DNA of 64,000 bases, from positions 1,054,001 to 1,118,000 of the forward strand of contig JAGKQI010000069.1 in assembly GCA_018806915.1 (NCBI GenBank), given 5' to 3'. The notes under the pieces were generated by a model. The model was given only the letters and a program-made list of their open reading frames with translations. It was not told where the DNA came from and did not search any database. Positions 1-9,831 of this stretch are shown piece after piece. The position numbers and the translations under genes were made by a program. The number at the start of each line of letters is the position of its first letter. Within the stretch, counting starts at the first letter, position 1. The DNA is from Phytophthora colocasiae (Eukaryota; Oomycota; Peronosporomycetes; Peronosporales; Peronosporaceae).

Positions 1-826
1 CGTCCAGGAACATCTCCGGCGCCATGTAGGCGTCTGTGCCGCAGTACGATTTGCGTCGTTGCATAGTCGCCTCTGACTCTGCCGCTCCATGCGCTGTGGC
101 TTCGACAGGCTTGATCTCCACTGCAAAACCGAAGTCGCAAAGCTTAGCTCGATGCTGGTCGTCCAGTAGAATGTTGGAGGACTTAATGTCACGATGCACA
201 ATATGTCTCTCCTGGAGGAACGCGATGCCCTGCGCAGCGTCCAAAGCGATGCGCACCATGCGGTGCCAGCCAATGTGAGGCTTCTTCTCGCTGCGAATGG
301 CCTTAAGCAGTAGATCCACGTCTCCGTTGTTAAGATACTCACTTAGAATCCAGACCTGTTTGGCCCTTGTGTTGTCTGCAGCCCCTGCGAATTGAAGCAG
401 TCTCGGATGACGCAACAGCCTCAGCACTTGCACTTCTCTCAACACAAAGGCAGGGATGTTGCCTTCTGCATCTTTTGGCTGACACTTGACAGCTACATGT
501 TGGCCTCCGTAGTCTCCTGCATAGACAATAGAGAATGCTCCTTTGCCTATTTCTCGACCTATTTTAACGGCCGCAGGTTCCACTTCAAAGAGCGTGTTCG
601 GGTCGACTCCTTCCTGCTCGGGCCATTCTGGCTGCTTCTCTGGTTGTTCCGGCTCCTGTTCCTGTTCGTCTTGCTGATGCATGGGCTCCTTGGGCTGCAG
701 AGGCGCAGGCGGCGGCTTCTGTGCCTCCAGTTGCGACGTGAAAGCGGCCAGAGGCGACTTGTGCGGCAGTGGACGCCGCTGCGCGTACTCTCCGGCCAGC
801 AGAACTTGGCGCTGGTTGCCTGACAT
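1..826 (-). CDS. TKL-type serine/threonine protein kinase, C-terminal part outside the window
   Basis: A single uninterrupted reading frame of 275 codons runs off the left edge of the window, so the end of the kinase domain is missing. The start is the ATG at 826. About 85 residues rich in Gln, Glu and Pro precede the catalytic domain. Seen in frame: a glycine-rich loop (GKGAFSIVYAG), the ATP-binding lysine in VAVK near residue 114, the catalytic loop HRDIKSSN with Asp near 213, the DFG box near 231, and GTDAYMAPE in the activation segment. All catalytic residues visible are intact, so this should be an active Ser/Thr kinase. HRDIKSSN is typical of TKL/receptor-like kinases; no transmembrane segment or signal peptide is seen in the N-terminus, which suggests a cytosolic enzyme. 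The substrate is unknown. Confidence 0.85.
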   Translation of the reverse strand, partial: MSGNQRQVLLAGEYAQRRPLPHKSPLAAFTSQLEAQKPPPAPLQPKEPMHQQDEQEQEPEQPEKQPEWPEQEGVDPNTLFEVEPAAVKIGREIGKGAFSIVYAGDYGGQHVAVKCQPKDAEGNIPAFVLREVQVLRLLRHPRLLQFAGAADNTRAKQVWILSEYLNNGDVDLLLKAIRSEKKPHIGWHRMVRIALDAAQGIAFLQERHIVHRDIKSSNILLDDQHRAKLCDFGFAVEIKPVEATAHGAAESEATMQRRKSYCGTDAYMAPEMFLD

Positions 827-1206
827 AGTACTACTGGACTCGGCAGGGGCGGGAAGGCGGCGGTCGGTCACTGTCTCATTCACACAGAAAGTCACGGCTA
901 GACAGCGGCTCAGCATGGCGCTGCTACGGGTGCTGCTCCTCGCCGCGTTTAGCTCCAGGTTGGCTGCGTAACGGCCCGCCAAATCCGGACTGCAGGACTC
1001 TCCCAAGACGTCAGCTATTCTCTACTACTAACGAATTCGCCGCACGTTCTCGTGAGGAGTCATTTTTAACCAATCAAAATGGAAAATGAATGTAATTAGC
1101 CAATGAAAATGACACATTGGAAATCAGACATTCGCGAAACGACACATGGCTACTTTGAATGTTTGACTTGGCTCTCATGTTATAAGACGCCGAATCGATA
1201 CGGCTG
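827..1206. other. intergenic stretch upstream of the kinase
   Basis: No convincing gene is seen. Plus-strand frames here are short and overlap the kinase in antisense. The stretch probably holds the kinase promoter. It also contains an AT-rich segment with repeated CCAAT-like words (ACCAATCA near 1070, GCCAATGA near 1100). Confidence 0.4.
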
Positions 1207-1524
1207 CTAAAATGAACCGGATGGACATTCCCAATGGAGATGATCGACGAGGACGAGCGTTGGCGAACGGGAATTTGCAGCTCCATGCGCCGGGAATCCT
1301 GGCAGCTGAGTGTATGCACAGATACGTCGTCGGAAGGTATCCAATCCGTGCAGAACTGATATTTTTTGGTGGTCACCGATGAGTCTAGAAACCAGACAAC
1401 CAGGCACAACGCAACCAGAGTTGCAGAATACATGAACCTTTGCCTCAAAGGCTTTGAGTGAGGTCGCTAAAGAGAGGACGGCAAGCAGGACAAGCACTTC
1501 CGCTGCAACGGACGGTTCCTCCAT
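1207..1524 (-). CDS. possible small secreted protein (doubtful)
   Basis: An open frame of 105 codons begins at an ATG at 1524. The first 25 or so residues contain a hydrophobic core (VLVLLAVLSLA) followed by small residues, which resembles a signal peptide. The remainder has several cysteines and no recognisable domain. An overlapping minus-strand frame (1074-1448) also starts with a hydrophobic stretch, so either, or neither, may be coding. No RxLR or LFLAK motif was found. There is no clear intron. I give it low confidence because length and composition are compatible with chance. Confidence 0.25.
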   Translation of the reverse strand: MEEPSVAAEVLVLLAVLSLATSLKAFEAKVHVFCNSGCVVPGCLVSRLIGDHQKISVLHGLDTFRRRICAYTQLPGFPAHGAANSRSPTLVLVDHLHWECPSGSF

Positions 1525-1683
1525 GTGCTGAGTCGTCTCTGCCCCTTGTGAGCTTCCCCTCCCCCCGCCCTGTTTTCACGCGTCAACCGCTTCAACATGG
1601 ATATGGCTCGGGCGTATCCAACACTGGCAAGAACCATACTTGAAGCAGGCAAAGGAATCAATTCTACGACTTGCTTGGATAGG

Positions 1684-2423
1684 CTAAGTTTGACCCGCTA
1701 TCAGCACGCGCAGTGCAGGCATGTACTCTGCAATGATGGCGGAGACGTTAAAGGTCACGTGGTTGAGCATTTGCAGGTTGGCCTCCGTCATGATCCGGAA
1801 CTCGTCGAAGCTGATGAAGCCATCCTTGTCGAGATCGACGTCCTCCATCGTCTTGGCTACGATAGTAGCGAGGCATTCGGCGGGTATATTGATGCCGTTC
1901 TCCTGGATACAAGCCTCCAACATGCTCAGCAGCTCTTGAGTCGACAGCTTCCCGTCGCGATCGAAGTCTAGAATGTCAAAAGAAACTACAGCATCAACAG
2001 TCAGCTCTATAAACTAATTTTCAACACACCAAACGAACGGAACGACGTACATTTGATCTTCTCCGCTGTACCGCCCTTGGACGACAGCAGCGATACACTC
2101 TGCAGGAACTCGTCGAAGCTGATGCAGTCATCGTTGTTCGTGTCGAAGAGCTGGAAGATGCGGTCCACGTACAGTGACTCCTTGACTGTAAATCCCAGTG
2201 CCGTCTGGAATTCACTGCGGTCGATCAGTCCATCGTCCCGTTTGGCTGAGCTGATGAGGTCGTAATGCACATGCAGAGCGATGACCTCTTCAGACGTGAA
2301 ATTGGAACTACTGACGAACGCAGCCACTTGGTCATCACTGAGCTTACAGGTGAGAGGTAGTTCATTTCCTACTACTGCCGCCACACCCAAATTCTCCCTT
2401 GCAGTTGATGCTGCTGCTCCCAT
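1684..2423 (-). CDS. calcineurin-B-like EF-hand calcium sensor, predicted N-myristoylated
   Basis: Two exons, 2423-2051 and 1985-1684, are separated by a 65-bp GT-AG intron (2050-1986); the spliced product is 224 aa. I chose the ATG at 2423 because it gives MGAAAS, a good N-myristoylation signal with Gly2 and Ser6; the only earlier in-frame candidate is GTG. Three canonical EF-hand loops are seen: DTNNDDCISFDE near residue 93, DFDRDGKLSTQE near 131 and DLDKDGFISFDE near 175. A fourth, degenerate hand lies around residue 60 (DDGLIDRSEF). The layout of one weak hand followed by three good ones, with conserved spacing, matches calcineurin B and the CBL/NCS sensor family. It probably binds Ca2+ and activates a phosphatase or kinase partner at a membrane. 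It diverges from the mS29 gene across a 200-bp shared promoter. Confidence 0.8.
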
Positions 2424-2623
2424 TGTCACTGACTGTAGAGCTAATACTTATGGTCAAGTTGCAGTCCATTTTCAGCTCGCGTCGTTTCACACTCTTGCTT
2501 TGCTTAAAATCCAGTATAATTCTTTGTCGTCTGTTGATTGGGTGGATTAAGTAAGATTTAAATGTCTTGAAAATTGTATGGCAGACGTTGCTAGCCACAC
2601 GCCTTATAGGCCCCCAAGACATC
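2424..2623. promoter_or_regulatory. bidirectional promoter region between the EF-hand gene and mS29
   Basis: These 200 bp separate two divergent start codons, so both promoters and 5' UTRs must lie here. No TATA box is obvious. The assignment is inferred from gene layout only. Confidence 0.45.
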
Positions 2624-4042
2624 ATGATGGCCATGCGCGTCCTGACCAAGCGCCTGCCTGTGCGGCGTATGCAGACCTCAGCGTTGCGTGCTCTGTCCAC
2701 GGAAGTCCCTCCCATTGTTTTAGCAACTCAAGACGCCACTGCGGACATTGCGGAGACGTCGGAGGAAGACTTGGGCAATCTTGCTGGCGTGCCGATCTCG
2801 GAGGTGAGGCGTTGCTACAGCAATTAACAGAAAAAATATGGCCGGTACTTAAGTGCTGCTATGGAAATTATATATTGTTTATTTTCAGGCTACGAAGAAC
2901 CACCGTCTCAAGTTTTTCGCCTTTGCCAAGGAGCAGCAGGACGAGCTCTTCCCTGAGGGTGTTGTGCGTCGCATGGACGAAACTTTTGACCTAGTGGGCC
3001 ACCGTCACATTATGTTGCGTGACACGACACTGCAGGTTATTTCGACCATGAAGGGTGCGTTTGGCTGTAGTGTAGTGAGCTACCATTGGGGACTAACTAT
3101 TTTCTTTTTTTTTGTAGAATGGGAGACGGCCAAGAACGACTCCATTGGCGCTTACCTGATCGACGGTGAACGTGGCACGGGAAAGAGTTTTGCGCTGCAT
3201 CAGATTGTGCAGTACGCACGTGAGAGCAACTGGGTGGTGCTCTACATCCCCAACCCGCGTTCGTGGACCCATGAGGCCCCGTACGTGATGCAGTCGCCCT
3301 ACCAGGAGGACAAGTTCGACATCGACGTGTACGGTGTCGACCTCCTGCAGAAGTTCCTGCACTGCCACGGCGAGCAGCTCAAGTCTATTCCTCTGCGTGG
3401 CAAGTACGCTGACCGCTACTACCCCACGGACAAGTACGAATCCAAGCCCAAGGATGCGGCTGACTACAAGGACGCGGCTCTGACCCTGCGTGACCTGGTG
3501 GTTAGCGGTGTGCGCGACGAAGAGCTCGCGTGCCAGGCTGTTTGCGACCTGAAGGAGGAGCTGGCGCAGACGACGGAGTTCCCCGTACTGATCGCCATCG
3601 ACGACTACAACACGTGGTTCCAGTCGACCGTCTTCGGCTACGAAGGCAAGGACGTGACGGCTGATGACATTTCAGTTATCGCTGCTCTGAAGGACATTGG
3701 CTCCAAGGGCTACGACGAGTCGCGTAAGCTCAAGAACGGTCTGTTCATCGCCGCCGTGACGGAGAACTTCCCCACGAAGGTTCACTTTAAGCAGCAGGTG
3801 GACTATCGCAAGATCCGCACCACCATGCGCACGTACACGCCCGAGGAGCTATCCACTGTCGTCTCGTACTACAACCAAGTCAGCTTCCTGCACGGTGGGT
3901 TTTGTCTATTTGACGTTGGTATTATCTATCTGTTCTCTAACTCTTTGATGCAGACAAGCCCACGGACTCGCAGATGGCTTACTTTCGGCTCATGACCAAG
4001 TCCCTCCCGCTTCACGTGTTCGACCGCGCGTCGTTCTCTTAG
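2624..4042 (+). CDS. MRPS29: mitochondrial small ribosomal subunit protein mS29 (DAP3 family GTPase-like)
   Basis: Four exons (2624-2803, 2889-3054, 3118-3894, 3954-4042) are joined by GT-AG introns of 85, 63 and 59 bp and keep one frame; the product is 403 aa, the usual size for the family. The first ATG pair at 2624/2627 gives an Arg-rich, acid-free start (MMAMRVLTKRLPVRR), as expected for a mitochondrial targeting peptide. A Walker A motif GERGTGKS lies near residue 132 and a Walker-B-like LIAIDDYN near residue 276. The protein is a P-loop component of the head of the mitoribosomal small subunit and binds a guanine nucleotide in known family members. Expression should be constitutive; the gene shares a divergent promoter with the EF-hand gene. 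Confidence 0.9.
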
Positions 4043-4288
4043 ATTATGGCGATACTTTTAGTGATCTCAGCAGCAGTACCATGATTAAAGAGATTACAGA
4101 GCAGACAGAGTTAGACAACCATGTTCCACCCACACATTCGAATTACCGTACGGTACGTACGCTACTTCTTACGCTAGAATTAATTAAATTATATTTAGGG
4201 GTAGGAGGTTGAAGCATAGTGAAACCAAGTCAACCTAAAACTTTTTCACCAGCCCTAAAACCGCGCGTCCTCCTAGCTGCTCGTCCAA

Positions 4289-7200
4289 ATGGAGTCGACT
4301 CCAGGCGCTTCCGCCTCTGCGGCGCCGCGCCTGACGCTGACGCCCGCCGACGTGAAGAAGCTCATGGATGCGGCCCTACGTATGCAGCGCGAAGGCCACA
4401 AGAACCACCCGAAGTACCAGCAGATCGTGGCGCTTCTCCGCCAATACCAGCAACAGCATCGTGCTCGCCAGCTTCAGGCTCAGACTCAAGCTCAGACTCA
4501 GAATCAGATACAGACTCAGTCTCAGCCCCTTGATGTGGCTGCGAACCCGTTCATGCAGCAGAAGACGATGCTCTTCTCGGAGAAGCAACTGGAGTATCTG
4601 CACAATCAGATCCGTGCTTATAAGGCATTATGTCACTCTATGGACACGGCTATTGCTCAAGCGAAGCAACTCGATGCTGCTGGAATCAGTATGCAGCCAA
4701 TGGGAGCTTCTCCCCCGTCTCTGCCTACTGCTGTGGACCCTCCAATGCTGGAACTGATGACTCCCAAATGGACGCGAGCAGCTCGTAATTTGCTGTACAT
4801 TGGTCCGAATTACTTGGATGGAGACCTCATTGGTATTGAGAACAAGGCCAACTTGGCCTTTGGTCCTTTCAATATCTGCACCCCGTGGCTAGGAACTAAC
4901 GACGTGGCTTTGAAGATGAAGTACATGCATACACTGCAGCAGTTCTTGGTGTCCAGTCTGGAGAAGTTGGAGAATCATACTGGAGATCTGGATGAGAATG
5001 AGCAGCGCACGTTGAGAGATCTACGCTGCCTTCTACTGCAGCAGAAACTGCAGCGTCATGTGGCTAAGACTCACTCTACCAAATTGGCTCTGCTCGGAGA
5101 ACCGTCTGCAGTCGATCGGAAGTCATTCAGACGCCGTCGTCCAGTTTCCCGTGTGGAACTCCAGGGTGACGAGCGTGAGAAGCGCAAAAAGTCCGTCGCG
5201 ATGGAGAAGAGGCGTCGTGCAGACCACCAAACATACCTGAAGGCGATCCTGAACCACTCACGCGAGTTCTTTGTATACCACAAGAACGTTAAGGCCCAGG
5301 TGAGCAAGTCCGCTAAGGCTGTGAAGGGATTTATTGACCAGAAGACATCCAAGGCTGAACGTGAGGAAGATCGCCAGGAGAAGCTTCGTCTCAAGGCTTT
5401 GAAGGCGAATGATATGGAGGCCTATGGAAAGCTAGTGGCGGAGGCGAAGAACGAACGTTTGACCTATTTGCTGAGCCAGACGAACAGTTACTTGGACAGC
5501 ATCCGTAAGTTGGTGCGTCAACACAAGAAAGAGCACCATGTCGTGGACGAGTATACGGCACATTACGATGCGCATCATGATGGCAGCAAGGACGCCAACG
5601 CCGATGATGACGACGATCTGAACTACTTGGAGATCGCGTCAAAGGGTGAACTACCTCGACAGCCCCTCATGCTCGTTGGCGGTGACCTGAAGGAGTATCA
5701 ATTGCGAGGGTTGCAGTGGATGGTGTCACTGTACGACAATCACCTTAACGGTATTTTGGCAGATGAAATGGGTCTGGGTAAGACGATCCAGTCCATTTCG
5801 TTACTCACGTACGTGACGGAGGTGAAGCACAACCACGGTCCGTTCCTGGTGGTTGTGCCGCTGTCTACTTTGTCGAATTGGGTAAATGAGTTCAAGAAGT
5901 GGGCGCCTGATCTCGTGATTGTGGTGTACAAAGGTCCTCCTCAAGTGCGCAAGGAGCTGCACAGACAGGAAATGGCGTCGTGCCAATTCAACGTGCTGCT
6001 GACGACCTATGAGTACATCATGAAGGACAAGCACGTGCTTCGAAAATACGATTGGCAGTACATCATTGTGGATGAAGGACACCGAATGAAGAATGCACAG
6101 AGCAAGTTCGCTATGACACTTGGAAGCATGTATACGTCTCGCAACCGACTGCTGTTGACTGGCACGCCGCTGCAAAATAGCCTGCCGGAGCTGTGGGCAC
6201 TGTTGAACTTCTTGCTGCCTACGATTTTCGAGTCGGTGGATACGTTTGAGCAGTGGTTCAGTAAACCTTTTGCTGCGTTCTCCGGGAATGGTGACACAAA
6301 CGAATTATCTGACGAAGAGCGAATGCTTATTATCAATCGGCTGCATCAGGTGCTACGTCCGTTCCTTTTGCGACGTGTGAAAGCTTCTGTACTTGACCAG
6401 CTTCCCGACAAGGTGGAGAAGGTCTTGAAGTGTGAACTCTCAGGGTGGCAGAAGATTATGTACCGACGTATTCAGGAAGGAGGTGCACTCCTCATGGAGA
6501 CAACGGATGGTGCTGGAAAGAAGAAGGGAAAGACGAAGTACACATCCAAGGGGCTGTCGAACGTGCTGATGCAGTTGCGTAAGGTGTGCAACCATCCGTA
6601 CCTTTTCCAGACCAACGGGTACCAGATTGACTTCGATATTGTGCGGTCATCAGGCAAGTTCGAGTTGCTTGACCGCATGCTACCGAAACTGAAAGCTGCA
6701 GGTCACCGCGTTCTAATGTTCAGTCAGATGACACAGCTGATGCACGTGTTGGAGGACTATTTCAACTATCGTGGTTTCCGATACCTCCGTCTGGACGGTT
6801 CTACAAGTGCAGATGAACGTGAACAGCGGATGTTCATGTTTAACGCACCGGACTCGCCCTTCTTCATTTTTCTGCTGAGTACGCGTGCTGGTGGTCTTGG
6901 GTTGAATCTTGCTACGGCCGACACTGTCATCATTTTCGACAGTGATTGGAATCCTGCCATGGACGCTCAGGCTCAGGATCGAGCCCATCGTATCGGCCAG
7001 AAGAATGAAGTGCGTGTGTTCAGACTCGTCACAAACAGTCCAGTGGAAGAGAAGATTCTTTCGCGAGCAACGGACAAGATGAACATGAACAATCTTGTTG
7101 TGGAGGCTGGTAAGTTCAATAACAAGTCGAAAGAGGCGGAGCGTCGTGCAATGCTTGAAAGCCTCATCAAGATGGAGCAGGAGGAGGCCGCGCATGCCTC

Positions 7201-8167
7201 CAATGGTGACGATGAATCCTCAAACGTTTTATTGGATGACGAGATCAACGCCATGATGGCGTTGACGGATGAGGAGTTAGCACTATATCACCGCTTAGAT
7301 GCTGAGCGCAAGACTCGTGAAGCGAAAGAGTGGGAGGACTATTGCAAGCAGTATAATGTTCCTCACAGCCCTCGCACTCGACTGATGTCTGAGAAAGATG
7401 CACCCGTTTGGCTTCGAGAAGCCAACGAGATTATGGAGCACGATATCGCCACTGGGAAGCACGACAAGGACGGCTGGAACTTTGACATGGAGGCGGTGGC
7501 GGGGAAACCTCGCAAGCGTAAAGAAATGTCGTACCGAGATCAGTTCACAGATGCGGAGTTTGTCAAGATGTGTGAGGACGGAGTCGACGAAGAGGAGATG
7601 AAAGCAGAGTCCAAGAGCCCAGCAGAACCGAAACCAGCAGGTAAACGGAAGCGCGAGGAGGACGAGGAATTTGTGGATCCGAATGCTATCGATGTGGAGG
7701 ACAACTTCACTGAAGACGACGCGTCGAGACGTGAACGCAAAATGCTTTGCTACTACTACAAGAAGGTGTACGACGCTGTTATCAAGCTGAAAGACCAGAG
7801 CGGGCGTTATCGCTCCGAGTTGTACATGGAGAAGCCGTCTCCAGTGGATTACCCTGACTATTACAATATTGTAACGGATCCAATGGACCTGGTAACCATC
7901 AAGGAGCGCCTGGAGCAGTACTACTACGCATCACACGATCAGTTTGAGGGCGATTTCAACCTCATGGTGGGCAACGCACAGCTTTACAACCATCCAGAGT
8001 CACTCGTGGTGTTTGATGCTTTAGAGATCGACAAGTGCGTCAAGACCAAGATGAAGCCTCTGCACTTAAAGACGATGGATCAGATTGCTGCAGCGTATGA
8101 GAAGGCTAAGAAGGACCACAAACGCCGTTCCAAGAACCGAAAAGACAAGAAGAGACGCCACCACTAA
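4289..8167 (+). CDS. SNF2-family ATPase, BRG1/STH1-type catalytic subunit of a SWI/SNF remodeler
   Basis: A single 1292-aa exon. Domains in order: a QLQ-like segment near residues 95-125 (FSEKQLEYLHNQIRAYKAL); an HSA helix near 300-375, which in the family recruits actin-related proteins; a SNF2 N lobe with DEMGLGKT near 492 and DEGH near 595; a C lobe ending in the arginine-finger motif QAQDRAHRIGQ near 895; a SnAC region near 960-1040; an acidic linker with Lys/Arg clusters; and a bromodomain near 1145-1250 (YPDYYNIV, YNHPES). This order is the one of BRG1/BRM and Sth1/Snf2. It should act in the nucleus to slide or evict nucleosomes, with the bromodomain reading acetyl-lysine. All ATPase motifs are intact. 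The gene ends tail-to-tail with the phosphatase gene, with only 95 bp between stop codons. Confidence 0.95.
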   Translation: MESTPGASASAAPRLTLTPADVKKLMDAALRMQREGHKNHPKYQQIVALLRQYQQQHRARQLQAQTQAQTQNQIQTQSQPLDVAANPFMQQKTMLFSEKQLEYLHNQIRAYKALCHSMDTAIAQAKQLDAAGISMQPMGASPPSLPTAVDPPMLELMTPKWTRAARNLLYIGPNYLDGDLIGIENKANLAFGPFNICTPWLGTNDVALKMKYMHTLQQFLVSSLEKLENHTGDLDENEQRTLRDLRCLLLQQKLQRHVAKTHSTKLALLGEPSAVDRKSFRRRRPVSRVELQGDEREKRKKSVAMEKRRRADHQTYLKAILNHSREFFVYHKNVKAQVSKSAKAVKGFIDQKTSKAEREEDRQEKLRLKALKANDMEAYGKLVAEAKNERLTYLLSQTNSYLDSIRKLVRQHKKEHHVVDEYTAHYDAHHDGSKDANADDDDDLNYLEIASKGELPRQPLMLVGGDLKEYQLRGLQWMVSLYDNHLNGILADEMGLGKTIQSISLLTYVTEVKHNHGPFLVVVPLSTLSNWVNEFKKWAPDLVIVVYKGPPQVRKELHRQEMASCQFNVLLTTYEYIMKDKHVLRKYDWQYIIVDEGHRMKNAQSKFAMTLGSMYTSRNRLLLTGTPLQNSLPELWALLNFLLPTIFESVDTFEQWFSKPFAAFSGNGDTNELSDEERMLIINRLHQVLRPFLLRRVKASVLDQLPDKVEKVLKCELSGWQKIMYRRIQEGGALLMETTDGAGKKKGKTKYTSKGLSNVLMQLRKVCNHPYLFQTNGYQIDFDIVRSSGKFELLDRMLPKLKAAGHRVLMFSQMTQLMHVLEDYFNYRGFRYLRLDGSTSADEREQRMFMFNAPDSPFFIFLLSTRAGGLGLNLATADTVIIFDSDWNPAMDAQAQDRAHRIGQKNEVRVFRLVTNSPVEEKILSRATDKMNMNNLVVEAGKFNNKSKEAERRAMLESLIKMEQEEAAHASNGDDESSNVLLDDEINAMMALTDEELALYHRLDAERKTREAKEWEDYCKQYNVPHSPRTRLMSEKDAPVWLREANEIMEHDIATGKHDKDGWNFDMEAVAGKPRKRKEMSYRDQFTDAEFVKMCEDGVDEEEMKAESKSPAEPKPAGKRKREEDEEFVDPNAIDVEDNFTEDDASRRERKMLCYYYKKVYDAVIKLKDQSGRYRSELYMEKPSPVDYPDYYNIVTDPMDLVTIKERLEQYYYASHDQFEGDFNLMVGNAQLYNHPESLVVFDALEIDKCVKTKMKPLHLKTMDQIAAAYEKAKKDHKRRSKNRKDKKRRHH

Positions 8168-8262
8168 GTGAAGATGTCCACGTCAACTGCCTTACTTAGC
8201 TCAGTAGTAAGTTTACCGTACAAAATCTATCGACCTCTTTGTCTTGTGTTTTTTTTCTTGGA

Positions 8263-9331
8263 TTAGGTAAAGTATCCGGCGTCAATGGCGTCCGAACTTG
8301 TACCCTTGCTGTCCAACACGCCAATGTTCCTTGATGATGGCGCCTCCTTGAACGTCTTGTACGTGCGCTAGTGATAACAACAACACATTAACCGTCACAA
8401 AAGAAAAAAGAAAAACAACACCAAACGTACGTCCAAGTGATCATCGACAGCCATGACAGCTGCCAAGTTTCCAAAGCGGTGACAGTAGTTAGGTGCACTC
8501 CAGACCGTAGAGAAAGTCTCTCGGAAGAGCACCTGAAATCCCTCCATACAGAGCTGATGGGCTCTGGCCATGTGTGCCAACTTGTTCACGTGCAGGAACT
8601 TCTCCACTACGTCCTCTCCGAAGATGTATCCAGCTCCTCTTGGTGACTACAGGCAACAGAAAATAAGTAAATCTCTTATGAATAGACTGCATCTCTCCTT
8701 CTCTCACCATGTGAAAGCCTAAAGTCTTCGCGTCTGGGTCGGACCATACAATATCAGCGAAGATTCCGTCTGGTGGGATCTCCTGGAACCGGTCGAGCAT
8801 CCTCAACTGGTCCAAATGGTGCAGTGCAGGACTAAGACCTCCATGCAGACACAACAGGCTGTCATCAATTAGTGCCCCCAGGGGTAAGAAGTCGAAAAGC
8901 TCCATAAAAGCCTTGTAGATGCGTGCGTCTCCGTCGTATTTCTTCATACATTCGATCTGGAAGCCATACACCTGTGTTGTCTGGCGAGACTCGTGGTTAC
9001 CACGCAGCAGCGTCACACGATCCGGATAACTCGCCTTCAGTACACACAGCATAGAGATCGTCTCTACACTCATAGCTCCTCGGTCTACAAAGTCTCCTAG
9101 GAAGACGTAGCTCGTGTCGGGGGCTGAACCTGCCAGCTTGAAGAGCTCCAGAAGGTCGTGGAATTGTCCATGGATGTCGCCACACACAGCCACGGGAGAC
9201 GCCACTCGCACCACATTGTCGTCCTCAACTAGGAGGTCCTTCACACGCTCACACAGAGCCAGGACGGAGTTTGCTTCCAAGTATTCGCCACGCTGAAGGC
9301 GCTCTAAGTGCCGCCCATAATGCGTCGCCAT
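8263..9331 (-). CDS. PPP-family Ser/Thr protein phosphatase catalytic subunit, PP6/PP4-like
   Basis: Three exons (9331-8708, 8646-8431, 8367-8263) with GT-AG introns of 61 and 63 bp give 314 aa. Metal-binding and catalytic motifs are all present: GDIHGQ at residues 51-56, GDFVDRG at 79-85, GNHE at 111-114, HGG at 163-165, then SPRGAGY and SAPNYC after the first splice. The C-terminus ends DAGYFT rather than the DYFL that is methylated in PP2A, PP4 and PP6 in most eukaryotes. The stretch around VEKFLHVNKL resembles PP6 more than PP4, but subfamily choice is by eye. The enzyme is expected to be a dinuclear-metal phosphatase acting in the cytosol or nucleus with regulatory subunits. Confidence 0.9.
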
Positions 9332-9831
9332 CTTGCTGCGGATTGTCGATTAAAGTGTACCGTTTCGAGGGTACAGTTGGTGCAACATTTTCGGAGGAGG
9401 TTGCGCTAATGTACACGTTGAAGTTATAATTGTAGACCACTTCAGGAAGACACACATCTGGTGTTAGTAGCGCCAGCTTTGATTAATCCTAAAGTGATTT
9501 TTTAAACCACATAGGCACAATTTGTTTGTGTTGGAGCTTTCACGACCCAAGTCGATCAAGGCTAAGCGTTTAGAGTAGCAGCACATCTACATTTTGTTGT
9601 TGAAAGACGATCACAAGATGGTAAAAATAAAACTTGTAAATCACCACCTGCGTTAGTGCTCTTCAAGTTACCACCTGCAAAGTTTGCAGTGCAAACTGAA
9701 TAGCTAGCCATCTTAGAGCACATAACATTGCGCCAAACATGTGTACAATGAATCTATACCAAATGCCAGTGGACGGCGCTCTTCGCAGTATCGAATTTGT
9801 CCCCAAAGTCTAACCTGCGACTGATGGTGCA
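9332..9831. promoter_or_regulatory. divergent intergenic region between the phosphatase and the FYVE/pseudokinase gene
   Basis: About 500 bp separate two divergent start codons and carry no supported gene. The only open frame (minus strand near 9249-9455) lacks recognisable content. Promoters for both neighbours are expected here. An imperfect direct repeat of a TTACCACCTGC-like word occurs near 9640-9680 (AATCACCACCTGCG and AGTTACCACCTGCA). Confidence 0.4.

Noticed and set aside
1207..1524. RxLR or Crinkler effector
   Set aside because: No RxLR, dEER or LFLAK motif in either overlapping frame; only a weak hydrophobic start.
2578..2994. 138-aa plus-strand ORF overlapping mS29
   Set aside because: Different frame from the spliced mS29 product and crosses its first intron; no family features.
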